Shown: positions 16,999 through 25,668 of the stretch, piece by piece
Layout of the letters: every line of letters starts with the position of its first letter
How positions within the stretch are numbered: position 1 is the first letter of the stretch
NCBI RefSeq assembly: GCF_000241305.1
Contig: NZ_BAEH01000052.1
Location: forward strand, 1-47,559
Reading direction: 5' to 3'
Source: Gordonia effusa NBRC 100432
Lineage (GTDB): Bacteria; Actinomycetota; Actinomycetes; Mycobacteriales; Mycobacteriaceae
Length of the DNA stretch: 47,559 bases
Translations under genes and position numbers: made by a program
Notes under the pieces: model-generated
Database searches by the model: none
What the model saw: only the letters and a program-made list of their open reading frames with translations
What the model was told of the DNA's origin: nothing

Positions 16999-19263
16999 GT
17001 GGCCGACACCGTCCGTCTGACCGATCCGTTGGCGTCGGTGATCAATCCGGCCACCGCGCAAGGTCTAGCCGACCTAGGCGTCCATACCGTCGGGCAATTG
17101 CTGCGACATGCGCCGCGACGCTACGTTCGGCGAGGGCAGGTCAGTTCCGAACGGCTGATGCCCGAACCGGGTGAGTGGATCACCGTCGTCGGTAGGGTGA
17201 CGCGAGCCGAGTTCATCACGATGCGCAGGCGTCACGGAAAGTTCCTGAAAGTCGTTGTGGCAGATGATCGTCAGACCTACGACGTTAGCTTCTTCAACTC
17301 CAACTACCTCATCAAGCGGCTTAAGCCGGGCACCAGGGTGATGCTCGCCGGCTCGGTGAAGTACTACAACAATCGGATTCAGTTGGCGCATCCGGCGCAT
17401 GTGCCGCTACCTGACGGTGACGTGGGTTTCGAGGAGGTGACCGGCCCGGACATGTTGGCGCAGGCGCTGGGCATCGACCCGACTCTGGTCCAAGGCGACG
17501 CGGGTACGCAATTCCTCGCCGACTTGGACCGGTCCATCCTGCCGATGTATCCAGCCAGCCAGAAAGTCCAAACCTGGCAGATCTGGGCAACGATCCGTGA
17601 CTTGCTGAGCCGCGTTGAGCAAGTGCCAGAGGCGCTTTCAGACGAACAGCGATCCGAACGTGGTTTGATCACGCTTGACGATGCTCTCTGGAAGGTGCAT
17701 TTGCCCGATGTCGACGCCGATGTCGAGGCGGCGCAGCAGCGGCTGAAGTTCGACGAAGCGTTCGCGATGCAGCTGGTACTGGCGCAACGTCGTGCGGTCG
17801 GGCGGATCGAATCCGCACCGCCGTGTCCGCATGTCGATGGCGGTCTGGAAGACGCTCTGCGCGAACGGCTTCCATTCACGTTGACCGAGGGACAGGAGAT
17901 TGTCGCCGCGGAAATCGGCGATGACTTGGCGGGCACGTCGCCGATGAGTCGGTTGCTGCAAGGAGAGGTGGGCTCGGGTAAAACCTTGGTCGCGCTGCTG
18001 GCCATGTTGCGGGTAGTAGACAACGGCCACCAGTGTGTGCTGCTCGCGCCGACCGAAGTTCTTGCCGCACAGCACCATCGAACGATTCTGTCGATGCTCG
18101 GCAGCCTCGGTCGCGCGGGCCAGTTGAGTGCGGCCGATGGTGCGACCGCGGTCGCGTTGTTGACCGGTTCGATGCGTACGGCGGCCAAGCGACAGGTCCT
18201 GTTGGATATCGTGACCGGTGACGCGGGCTTAGTCATCGGTACGCATGCGTTGCTGGAAGATCATGTCGACTTCTTCGACCTCGCGCTGGTGGTGGTCGAC
18301 GAGCAGCATCGATTTGGTGTCGAGCAACGAGATAGCCTGCGTAGCAAGGCAGTTGAGGGGATGAGCCCGCATCACCTGGTGATGACGGCGACACCGATTC
18401 CGCGCACCGTGGCGATGACGGTATTCGGCGACCTGGAGACGTCGGTTCTGATGGAGCTGCCACGAGGTCGTCAGCCGATCACCACCAACGTTGTACCGCT
18501 GGGCAATGAACGGTGGATGGAGCGGGCGTGGGCGCGCGCCGCGGAAGAGATCGACAAGGGCCGTCAGGTATATGTGGTCTGTTCTCGGATCGGCGACGAG
18601 GAGAGCAAGGCTAAGAGCAAAGGCAAGAGTCGATCGGGCGGTGAGGATGAGCCGCAGACGATTTCGGTCCTGGATATGTACCAGATGCTGAGCACCGGGC
18701 CACTTGCCGATCGTCGGATCGGTGTATTGCATGGGCGGCTCCCGGCCGACGAGAAGGCCGAGGTGATGGACGAGTTCACTTCGGGCGCATTGGATTTGGT
18801 CGTGTCGACGACGGTGATTGAGGTCGGCGTGGACGTGCCGAACGCGACGATGATGGTCATTATCGACGCCGATCGATTTGGCGTGAGCCAACTCCATCAG
18901 TTGCGGGGTCGTATCGGTCGCGGACAGTGGCCTGGTTTGTGTTTGCTGGTGTCGGGGGCGGCAGAGGTCTCGCAGGCGCGTGAACGACTGAACGCGGTCG
19001 CGGCATCGACGGACGGTTTCGAGCTGGCGCGGGTCGACCTCGAACAGCGCCGTGAAGGTGATGTGCTCGGCGAGCTGCAGTCGGGCGGAACGTCATCGCT
19101 GCATTTTCTGTCACTACTCGACGACGTGGAGGTGATCTCCGATGCGCGTGACTTGGCCGAGCAGATTGTCGCGCAGGACCTATCGCTCGCCAATCACTTG
19201 GGTGCCGCGAGGCTGATCGACGACATCCTGGCGCCGCGGTTGGAGTATTTGGATAAGACGTGA
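16999..19263 (+). CDS. recG: ATP-dependent DNA helicase RecG
   Basis: RecG reverses stalled replication forks and drives branch migration. The 754-residue protein has an N-terminal wedge (OB-fold) domain (about 1-160) and a superfamily 2 helicase core. Core motifs seen are GEVGSGKT (Walker A), VVDEQHRFGVEQR (DEQH box), TATPIPRT, STTVIEVGVDVPNA and the C-terminal HQLRGRIGRG. A short charged insert (DEESKAKSKGKSRSGGEDE) lies between the two helicase lobes and is probably a disordered loop. The GTG start directly abuts the previous stop. A strong repeat-hairpin follows the gene. Confidence 0.97.
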   Translation: MADTVRLTDPLASVINPATAQGLADLGVHTVGQLLRHAPRRYVRRGQVSSERLMPEPGEWITVVGRVTRAEFITMRRRHGKFLKVVVADDRQTYDVSFFNSNYLIKRLKPGTRVMLAGSVKYYNNRIQLAHPAHVPLPDGDVGFEEVTGPDMLAQALGIDPTLVQGDAGTQFLADLDRSILPMYPASQKVQTWQIWATIRDLLSRVEQVPEALSDEQRSERGLITLDDALWKVHLPDVDADVEAAQQRLKFDEAFAMQLVLAQRRAVGRIESAPPCPHVDGGLEDALRERLPFTLTEGQEIVAAEIGDDLAGTSPMSRLLQGEVGSGKTLVALLAMLRVVDNGHQCVLLAPTEVLAAQHHRTILSMLGSLGRAGQLSAADGATAVALLTGSMRTAAKRQVLLDIVTGDAGLVIGTHALLEDHVDFFDLALVVVDEQHRFGVEQRDSLRSKAVEGMSPHHLVMTATPIPRTVAMTVFGDLETSVLMELPRGRQPITTNVVPLGNERWMERAWARAAEEIDKGRQVYVVCSRIGDEESKAKSKGKSRSGGEDEPQTISVLDMYQMLSTGPLADRRIGVLHGRLPADEKAEVMDEFTSGALDLVVSTTVIEVGVDVPNATMMVIIDADRFGVSQLHQLRGRIGRGQWPGLCLLVSGAAEVSQARERLNAVAASTDGFELARVDLEQRREGDVLGELQSGGTSSLHFLSLLDDVEVISDARDLAEQIVAQDLSLANHLGAARLIDDILAPRLEYLDKT

Positions 19264-19284
19264 GTGGGGGAGTTGGGCGCGAAG

Positions 19285-19349
19285 GTTCACCTCCTTTATC
19301 GGAGTTCACCTCCCGATTAGACGAGGTAAACACGAGGAATCGAGGTGAA
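19285..19349 (+). repeat. TTCACCTC repeat cluster with long hairpin after recG
   Basis: GTTCACCTCC occurs twice (19285-19294 and 19304-19313, exactly 19 bases apart). Its complement GAGGTGAA follows at 19342-19349, with a relaxed copy GAGGTAAA at 19323. The second direct copy can pair with the inverted one as TTCACCTC-(CC)-GATT with AATCGAGGTGAA, 12 base pairs with a 2-base bulge; the first copy can compete for the same partner. It may be the recG terminator or a switch in front of the HNH gene. Confidence 0.65.
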
Positions 19350-19372
19350 TTTGCCCTTCCCGACGGAACCGA

Positions 19373-20191
19373 ATGGCACCCTCACTACGTCTGATCCCTA
19401 TGGAACTCGCCGCGGCCCAATCGATTCGTCATTGGCTACGACGTCGAGCGCGGCGTCGGCGCTGGCGGCGCGAGCGAGGACGTAGCCGGTCGAGGCCGAT
19501 GACCATCCGAGCATGGTTCGGGGTATGGGTATTCGCAGCTTCCGCGATCATCGTCGCTGCCGGGCTGCTCGTCTCGACACTCGAATCGCCGTCGATGCAA
19601 TCGCGAAATATGTTGGCACAGTTGGCAAAGATCCCGGTCCTCGCGCAGCGGCCACCTCATCGCGACGACTACGACCGCTCCGCGTTCGGTATAGCGTGGA
19701 GCGATCAGACCGACGTTGCCGATGCGGGTAATGGCTGCGATACCCGTAACGACATTTTGGCCCGCGACTTGACTGATATCCGGACCGGCGCGACGTCGGG
19801 GTGTGCGCGAGCGGTCATTTCGGGTGAGCTGAGAAGTCCGTATACCGGTGGCTTCGTGGCCTTTCGACGTGGCCGCAACTCCACTGACATCCAGATAGAC
19901 CACATAGTGCCGCTCTCGTTCGCGTGGGATATGGGTGCCAACAACTGGTCCGCGGCGCAGCGCGCCAATCTCGCCAACGATCCGGCCAACCTGGTCGCTG
20001 TCGACGGTCCGTCGAATATGGCCAAAGGTGATCAAGAACCTGGGCGATGGATGCCGCCGGCTGAGGCGTTTCGGTGCCAATACGCGACGCAGTTCGTGGT
20101 CGTCGTAGGTGCCTATCGTCTGTACCTCGACGTTCGGTCGCGAGATGTACTGGCGCGGGTATTACGGACCTGCTTTCGGCGCGATACTTGA
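19373..20191 (+). CDS. Membrane-anchored or secreted HNH nuclease-like protein
   Basis: The 272-residue protein resembles Rv2972c-type HNH (DUF1524, GmrSD C-terminal-like) proteins. It begins with a very arginine-rich segment (about 18-42), then one hydrophobic helix (about 46-67, WFGVWVFAASAIIVAAG), then an outer domain. That domain carries IQIDHIVPLSFAWDMGANNW, then PANLVAVDGPSNMAKGDQEP and W(M)PP: the D-H...N...K-G-D layout of this nuclease group. A cysteine pair lies near residues 120-145. The start is uncertain: ATG 19373 has a weak CGGAA ahead, and ATG 19499 in front of TIRAWFGVW would give a clean signal-anchor protein. It is followed by the HEAT/MerR unit, whose -35 overlaps this stop codon. 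Confidence 0.85.
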   Translation: MAPSLRLIPMELAAAQSIRHWLRRRARRRRWRRERGRSRSRPMTIRAWFGVWVFAASAIIVAAGLLVSTLESPSMQSRNMLAQLAKIPVLAQRPPHRDDYDRSAFGIAWSDQTDVADAGNGCDTRNDILARDLTDIRTGATSGCARAVISGELRSPYTGGFVAFRRGRNSTDIQIDHIVPLSFAWDMGANNWSAAQRANLANDPANLVAVDGPSNMAKGDQEPGRWMPPAEAFRCQYATQFVVVVGAYRLYLDVRSRDVLARVLRTCFRRDT

Positions 20192-20208
20192 CCTTCGCAC
20201 GGTGTCAA
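20188..20208 (+). promoter_or_regulatory. Dyad at the promoter of the HEAT/MerR-HEAT unit
   Basis: TTGAC (20188-20192) and GTCAA (20204-20208) are inverted with 11 bases between. The left arm extends to TTGACC, a -35-like hexamer that overlaps the TGA stop of the HNH gene. MerR proteins usually bind dyads inside a stretched spacer next to such a -35; the -10 here is not clear. It is a candidate operator for the MerR-HEAT protein encoded downstream. Confidence 0.4.
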
Positions 20209-20238
20209 CCGATCCCATTGTGGAGAAAGGAGATTGGA

Positions 20239-20889
20239 ATGGATATGAATCAAACGTCGCCCACGGACGTGACCAGGGCTCTGAGTGCGGCCGATGCGCC
20301 GGTGCGCCTGCGCGCCGCTTTGCAGATCGGTACGAGCGCAGATCCGGCTACAATCGCCGATCTCATCGACAGGTGCGCGGTTGAATCCGATTTCTTCGTG
20401 CGTGACATGTTGACCTGGGCACTCTGCCGCCTGTCTGCCGACATCACCGTGCCCCCGCTGATCGGCGAACTCAACTCGCCGAAATCGCAGGCGCGCAGCC
20501 AAGCGCTGCATACACTGTCGAAGATCGGTGACCGACGAGCGTGGCCAGCGGTCTCCGCGCTGGTACACGACACCGACGATGAGGTCGCGCGCAGTGCGTG
20601 GCGGGCGGCAGTGGCACTCGTGCCGAGCGGTTACGAGGCGGCACTGGCACACGATATGGCGTCCGAATTGGGAAGAGGAGACCGGGAGATGGCACTGAGT
20701 TTGAGTCGAGCGTTGGTAGCGCTCGGCGACGCCGCCGTCGCGGCGCTCGATACCGCCGCGAGCGATGCCGACCCAGCGGTGTCGGCACACGCCGTTGCGA
20801 CGCAACGGCTTTGGGACGATCCAGAAGGCGGATTTACCCTGTCGACCCAGATCGCTAAGCGCGTGGCGGCGACGGGTACGAGTTCGTAG
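20239..20889 (+). CDS. HEAT-repeat protein, partner of the MerR-HEAT regulator
   Basis: The 216-residue protein is all alpha-helical HEAT-type repeats: VRLRAALQIG (about 22), FVRDMLTWALCRL (about 53), SQARSQALHTLSKIGD (about 82), VARSAWRAAVAL and AVSAHAVATQRL. No signal peptide, membrane helix or catalytic motif is seen, so it is probably a cytoplasmic protein-binding scaffold. The start is ATG 20239, with AAAGGAG 6 bases before it; the frame is open 55 codons upstream into the previous gene. Its stop is 2 bases before the MerR-HEAT start, so both are made together. The function is unknown; I infer that it binds or modulates the regulator. Confidence 0.85.
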   Translation: MDMNQTSPTDVTRALSAADAPVRLRAALQIGTSADPATIADLIDRCAVESDFFVRDMLTWALCRLSADITVPPLIGELNSPKSQARSQALHTLSKIGDRRAWPAVSALVHDTDDEVARSAWRAAVALVPSGYEAALAHDMASELGRGDREMALSLSRALVALGDAAVAALDTAASDADPAVSAHAVATQRLWDDPEGGFTLSTQIAKRVAATGTSS

Positions 20890-20891
20890 CC

Positions 20892-21887
20892 ATGCTCATC
20901 GGTGAGGTTTCCCGTCACAGCGGCGTCAGTGCTCGCATGCTCCGACACTACGACTCGGTTGGCTTAGTGCGGCCCACCGGTCGGACGTCGGGCGGCTATC
21001 GCGAATACTCCGCCGACGACATCCGCAGGCTCTTCCATGTGGAGAGCCTGCGGACCCTCGGACTGTCGCTCTCCGATGTGAAGCGAGCTCTCGACGAACC
21101 CGATTTCGCGCCAGCCGATCTGGTGACCGAACTAATCGTGCACACCCGCGCCCGCATCGTTGCCGAGCAGGAACTGCTGGCCAACCTCGAGCGGGTCGAC
21201 GCCGCCGAACCGTCAGAATGGGCCGACGTATTGCGTATTGTCTCGATGCTTGCCGCGCTCGGCTCGGATTCGGCCGGCCGCCGTCAACAAGCTGTTCTCA
21301 CCGCCGATGCCGAATCAGCGCTGCCCGCCTCGGCGCTAGTCGACGCGCTCCTTGTCGAGGACAACCCCAACGTGGCTGGCGCGCTGCGCTGGGCATTGGG
21401 CCGCTCAACCGGTGACGCCTCGGCGTCATTGGCAGCGGCGCTCGCCTCACCCGACACGACGATCCGGGGCCGAGCGATCGCCGCCGTCGACGCATTAGCC
21501 GACCACGAAGCGGTGCGAGTTCTGAAGATCGCGCTGACTGATCACGACATCGACATCGCCGACCGTGCCGCATTAGGGCTCGGACGTCGGGGTGCGCTCG
21601 ACGCGGTGTCCTCATTGCTGGCAATGATCGTCGCTGGGCGGCGTGACGTCGAAGCAGCCGAAGTCCTTGGCGCACTCGACGAATTGTCGGCCGGCGCGGA
21701 CATCATCGCCGCTGTTCGTGAGGCAATCAGCAGCCAAAGCGCGCAGCCGGAACGCTTGCGTCTCACACAGGCGTTGGCTGAGTTCCCGGGGGACGCCGCC
21801 GTTTCGACACTCGATCAATTGACTGGCGACCTCGACCAGAAGATCGCGGCCACCGCCGCCGCGATTCTGCGCAGTCGAGCCAACTGA
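20892..21887 (+). CDS. MerR-family regulator with a HEAT-repeat sensor domain
   Basis: The 331-residue protein begins with a complete MerR DNA-binding domain (LIGEVSRHSGVSARMLRHYD, then SVGLVRPTGRTSGGYREYSA and DDIRRLFHVESLRTLGLSLSDVK; residues 1-70). A dimerisation helix follows (about 78-105). In place of a usual metal- or drug-binding domain, residues about 120-330 form HEAT repeats (GALRWALGR, IRGRAIAAVDALAD, IADRAALGLGRRGA and IAATAAAILR). The gene is 2 bases behind the HEAT-repeat gene. The obvious reading is a regulator whose activity depends on protein binding through its repeats. A dyad at the promoter of the pair suggests self-control. Confidence 0.9.
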   Translation: MLIGEVSRHSGVSARMLRHYDSVGLVRPTGRTSGGYREYSADDIRRLFHVESLRTLGLSLSDVKRALDEPDFAPADLVTELIVHTRARIVAEQELLANLERVDAAEPSEWADVLRIVSMLAALGSDSAGRRQQAVLTADAESALPASALVDALLVEDNPNVAGALRWALGRSTGDASASLAAALASPDTTIRGRAIAAVDALADHEAVRVLKIALTDHDIDIADRAALGLGRRGALDAVSSLLAMIVAGRRDVEAAEVLGALDELSAGADIIAAVREAISSQSAQPERLRLTQALAEFPGDAAVSTLDQLTGDLDQKIAATAAAILRSRAN

Positions 21888-21945
21888 ATCGGGTTGCACC
21901 ACAACGTCGGTCTCGGCCAACGGAATACCGTTATCGCGCGCGCGT

Positions 21946-21951
21946 TAGCCT
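21946..21951 (+). promoter_or_regulatory. Candidate -10 box of proA
   Basis: TAGCCT lies 38 bases before the proA ATG, and GAGGCGAGGA precedes the start codon. A perfect 5-bp hairpin (AACGG and CCGTT) lies just upstream. No -35 match was found. Confidence 0.3.
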
Positions 21952-21989
21952 AGAAAGATCTGTTCACGCAGCTTTGAGGCGAGGAATCA

Positions 21990-23318
21990 ATGAGCGCACC
22001 CACCGTCGGACCGGAGACGGCCGATGATATCGACGGAACCGACATTACGGCGACGGTGATCGCGCAGGCTACAGCCGCGCGTACGTCGGCGCGTGACTTG
22101 GCCCGATTGTCGACCGCTGATAAGAATGCGGCGCTGCTCGCAGTCGCCGAAGCGATCGAATCCGAGCGTGACTCGATCCTGGCCGCCAACGCCAGCGACA
22201 TCGAGCGAGCCGAGGCGGCCGGTACCGAGTCGAGCTTGCTCGACCGCTTGCGGCTCACCGCTGACCGTGTCACTGGAATTGCCAACGGGCTGCGCCAGGT
22301 GGCGTCGCTGGCCGATCCGATCGGCGAAGTGATCGCGGGGAAGACCCTGCCCAACGGTCTGCGACTGCGCCAGGTACGGGTGCCGCTTGGTGTCGTCGGC
22401 ATCGTCTACGAGGCACGGCCGAACGTGACGGTCGATGCTTTCGGTATCGCCTTCAAGTCCGGTAACGCGGTGTTGTTGCGCGGGTCGTCTTCGGCCGCCC
22501 AATCCAACGCCGAACTGGTCCGAATCATTCGCCACACGCTTACCGCTCGAAAGATCGCTGCCGATGCGGTCGCTCTATTGCCCGCCCAGGATCGGTCCAG
22601 CGTCACCGCGCTCATCACCGCGCGAGGACTCGTTGACGTCGTGATTCCGCGCGGTGGCGCTGGCCTCATCAACGCCGTCGTCGCCAACGCGACGGTCCCG
22701 ACGATCGAGACCGGGACCGGCAATTGCCACGTGTATGTCCACGCCGACGCCGACCTCGACGTGGCCACCAGGGTCATCGTCAATTCCAAGACTCGACGTC
22801 CCAGCGTCTGCAATACGGCAGAGACCGTGTTGATCGACGCCGCGATCGCCGCCGAAGCGGTGCCGCGGATTATCTCGGTGCTCCAGGCCGAAGGCGTGAT
22901 CATTCACGGCGACGAGGCCCTGCTGGATTCGACTCGCTCGCTGGCGATCGGGGAGCAGGCGTTGATTCCCGCGACCGATGTCGACTGGGGCGACGAATAC
23001 CTGTCGCTCGATATCGCAATGAAGACCGTTACGGATCTCGATGCGGCAGTCGCGCATATCGACCGGTGGGGCACTGGGCATACTGAGGCCATCGTTACCC
23101 GAGATTTGGCTGCCGCTACCGAATTCACCGATCGGGTCGATGCTGCCGCCGTCATGGTTAACGCGTCCACCGCGTTCACCGACGGGGAACAATTCGGGTT
23201 TGGTGCCGAGATCGGCATCTCCACTCAGAAATTGCATGCCCGAGGTCCGATGGGATTGTCCGAGTTGACGTCGACGAAATGGATTGTGTGGGGCGATGGA
23301 CAGGTACGGCCAGTCTGA
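21990..23318 (+). CDS. proA: Gamma-glutamyl phosphate reductase
   Basis: ProA reduces gamma-glutamyl phosphate to glutamate semialdehyde in proline synthesis. It belongs to the aldehyde dehydrogenase superfamily. The 442 residues include [43 protein letters not shown] and the active-site cysteine in [12 protein letters not shown]. The C-terminal [20 protein letters not shown] is highly typical. The stop codon shares a base with the moxR start (TGATG), so proA-moxR-VWA is one translational unit, as in Rv2427c-Rv2425c. proB is not in the window. Confidence 0.97.
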   Translation: MSAPTVGPETADDIDGTDITATVIAQATAARTSARDLARLSTADKNAALLAVAEAIESERDSILAANASDIERAEAAGTESSLLDRLRLTADRVTGIANGLRQVASLADPIGEVIAGKTLPNGLRLRQVRVPLGVVGIVYEARPNVTVDAFGIAFKSGNAVLLRGSSSAAQSNAELVRIIRHTLTARKIAADAVALLPAQDRSSVTALITARGLVDVVIPRGGAGLINAVVANATVPTIETGTGNCHVYVHADADLDVATRVIVNSKTRRPSVCNTAETVLIDAAIAAEAVPRIISVLQAEGVIIHGDEALLDSTRSLAIGEQALIPATDVDWGDEYLSLDIAMKTVTDLDAAVAHIDRWGTGHTEAIVTRDLAAATEFTDRVDAAAVMVNASTAFTDGEQFGFGAEIGISTQKLHARGPMGLSELTSTKWIVWGDGQVRPV

Positions 23319-24244
23319 TGAGTGATCACAAGGCTCCGTCATTCGAAAGTGCTCCGATCGTCTCGACTTTCGGCGACATCGCCGATGTCACAACACGATT
23401 GGAAGCAACGGGTTATCTCGCCGACGACGCGACGGCGACCGCGGCCTTCCTCGCCGACCGGCTCGGCAAGCCGCTGCTCATCGAGGGACCGGCGGGTGTC
23501 GGCAAAACCGAACTCGCACGCGCACTTTCGCTTGCCACCGGCGCCGAGCTGGTGCGGCTGCAGTGTTACGAGGGGATCGATGAGGCTCGGGCCCTTTACG
23601 AGTGGAATCACGCCAAACAGATCCTCGCGATCCAGGCCAGCGACAACCGTGACTGGTCCGAGACCAAGGCGGATATCTTCTCCGAAGAGTTCCTACTCCC
23701 ACGTCCGCTACTCACCGCGATCTCCCGCACCGAACCGACGGTGCTGCTTATCGACGAGGTCGATAAAGCCGACGTCGACATCGAGGGCCTATTGCTGGAA
23801 ATACTCAGTGATTTCGCGGTCAGTATCCCGGAGATGGGTACCGTCACGGCGACCCGGCGCCCCATCGTGATTCTCACGTCGAATGCGACCCGCGAACTTT
23901 CCGAGGCGCTGAAACGACGCTGTCTGTACCTGTTCATCGATTTCCCGGATCCGGTGCGGGAGAGGGCGATTCTCGCATCGCGCGTTCCCGAGCTGTCGTC
24001 GGCGCTGGCCGCCGAAATCGTACGGGTCATCGGGGTGTTGCGAACACTGGACATTCGGAAGAAGCCGTCGGTCGCCGAGACCATCGACTGGGGAAATACA
24101 TTGTTGCAGTTGGGTGCTGACGGTTCCGATCGGAAGTTGACGTCGGGCAAACTCGATGATGGACTGATCGCGCGGACGCTCGGGGTGGTGCTCAAACACC
24201 GCCCCGACCTGAAAACCGCGCTGACCGAACTCAAACTCGGCTGA
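23318..24244 (+). CDS. MoxR-type AAA+ ATPase
   Basis: MoxR ATPases usually act as chaperones together with von Willebrand-factor (VWA) proteins, inserting metals or maturing enzyme complexes. The 308-residue protein starts at ATG 23318, overlapping the proA stop by one base; an earlier in-frame ATG would lie inside proA. It has Walker A GPAGVGKTE (about 64-72), Walker B VLLIDEVDKAD and sensor 1 LTSNATRELSEALKRRC. The VWA gene follows after 6 bases. The client of this pair is unknown; in CO dehydrogenase clusters the homologous pair is CoxD-CoxE. Confidence 0.93.
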   Translation: MSDHKAPSFESAPIVSTFGDIADVTTRLEATGYLADDATATAAFLADRLGKPLLIEGPAGVGKTELARALSLATGAELVRLQCYEGIDEARALYEWNHAKQILAIQASDNRDWSETKADIFSEEFLLPRPLLTAISRTEPTVLLIDEVDKADVDIEGLLLEILSDFAVSIPEMGTVTATRRPIVILTSNATRELSEALKRRCLYLFIDFPDPVRERAILASRVPELSSALAAEIVRVIGVLRTLDIRKKPSVAETIDWGNTLLQLGADGSDRKLTSGKLDDGLIARTLGVVLKHRPDLKTALTELKLG

Positions 24245-24250
24245 TCAGTC

Positions 24251-25663
24251 GTGTCGACTACTGCATCACATCCCCTCGCCGAACATCTCACCGGCTTCGT
24301 CGAGGAGTTGCGTCGGCGCGGTATGGCGATCGGACCATCGCAACTAATCGATGCCGGTCAGGCGACTGAGGTCTTGGACCTGTTGAACCGCAATAGTTTT
24401 CGCGAGGGTCTGGCGGCGACACTGCTGCGCGACCAGACACATCGGGTGGTCTTCGACAAGACCTTCGATCTCTGGTTTCCGCTGGGCGTCGGAGCGCGCA
24501 GTGCGGCAACTGAGATCCCGCGTGACGATGATGGCGCCGTTGATATCTCGGCGCTACGTGAAATGCTGGCAGAGGTACTGGCCGACGATTCACCGGAGGC
24601 CCAGGCCCAGCAGGCCGCGTTGGTCGCGATGATCGTCGACGAGGTCGGGTCCTACGAATCGGCTCGGGGACAGGCATTTTCGGCATATCAAGCGCTGTCG
24701 GCGGTGAGCCCGCAGACGCTGATCGCGTCCATCGCAGCCGCGATGGCGGCCGGCGATGCACCCGAGCAGGGGAGGGCGGGCACACAGCCGATGTACCGCC
24801 GCGCCGCTGCTGATCGCGTCGCGCAATTGCGCGGGGAGATTGAGAGTGAAACGCAACGTCGGATGGCATTGCGCAACGGCCGTGACCGTGTCGCCGATTA
24901 CGCGGTGCCAAAGCTCCCCGAGCATACGAATTTTCTGTCCGCGGGAGCAAAGGACCTCGCCGAGATTCGCCGCACGGTCGCTCCGTTGGCGCGACTTCTG
25001 GCCTCCCGCTTGGAGATCCGGCGCCGTCGGGCGCATCGGGGCGCCGTCGATGTGCGAAAGACATTGCGCGCGTCCATGTCTACCGGCGGTGTGCCGATTA
25101 ATCTGAGCCATCGTAAGCCTCGTCCCGGACGACCCGAGCTGGTCATCATCTGCGATGTTTCCGGGTCGGTTGCCGGATTCTCCCAGTTCACCCTGCAATT
25201 GGTCTACGCACTTCGGCAGCAATTCGCCAAGGTCCGGGTATTCGCCTTCGTCGATACCGTCGACGAGGTGACCGACTACTTCGATCGCGGTAACAGCGAC
25301 GAGCGGTTCGGTGAAGTGATGACCGCGATGATCACGCAGGCGCGGATCAGTACGCGGGACGGGCATTCGGATTACGGAAACATGTTGCGCGGCTTTGCCG
25401 AAGAGTATCTGGACTCCCTGACTCATCGCGGTGCGTTGCTCATCCTCGGCGATGCCCGCAACAACTATCACCACCCGCGTACCGAAAGCCTGCGGGATCT
25501 GACCGAACGAGTCCGCCACGCCTACTGGCTGAACCCCGAAGAGAAGAGCAACTGGGGTGGCGGCGATTCCGAAGCAGACGAGTATGCCGAGGTCATCGAG
25601 ATGCACGAATGCCGCACGGCCAGTCAACTGGGCAAGGTCATCGCGGACTTGTTGCCGGTCTGA
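24251..25663 (+). CDS. VWA-domain protein, CoxE-like, partner of MoxR
   Basis: The 470-residue protein has an N-terminal helical half and a C-terminal VWA domain. The metal-ion-dependent adhesion site is seen as ICDVSGSVAGFSQF (DxSxS, about residue 300). Further marks are RVFAFVDTVDEVTDYF, STRDGHSDYGNML and the Ala/Arg-rich RRRRAHRGAVDVRKTLR just ahead of the domain, all typical of the CoxE family. It starts with GTG 24251, six bases after the MoxR gene. The stop is only 5 bases from the convergent GDPD gene, with no room for a terminator. The role is inferred: holding a client for the MoxR ATPase. Confidence 0.92.
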   Translation: MSTTASHPLAEHLTGFVEELRRRGMAIGPSQLIDAGQATEVLDLLNRNSFREGLAATLLRDQTHRVVFDKTFDLWFPLGVGARSAATEIPRDDDGAVDISALREMLAEVLADDSPEAQAQQAALVAMIVDEVGSYESARGQAFSAYQALSAVSPQTLIASIAAAMAAGDAPEQGRAGTQPMYRRAAADRVAQLRGEIESETQRRMALRNGRDRVADYAVPKLPEHTNFLSAGAKDLAEIRRTVAPLARLLASRLEIRRRRAHRGAVDVRKTLRASMSTGGVPINLSHRKPRPGRPELVIICDVSGSVAGFSQFTLQLVYALRQQFAKVRVFAFVDTVDEVTDYFDRGNSDERFGEVMTAMITQARISTRDGHSDYGNMLRGFAEEYLDSLTHRGALLILGDARNNYHHPRTESLRDLTERVRHAYWLNPEEKSNWGGGDSEADEYAEVIEMHECRTASQLGKVIADLLPV

Positions 25664-25668
25664 GTTCG

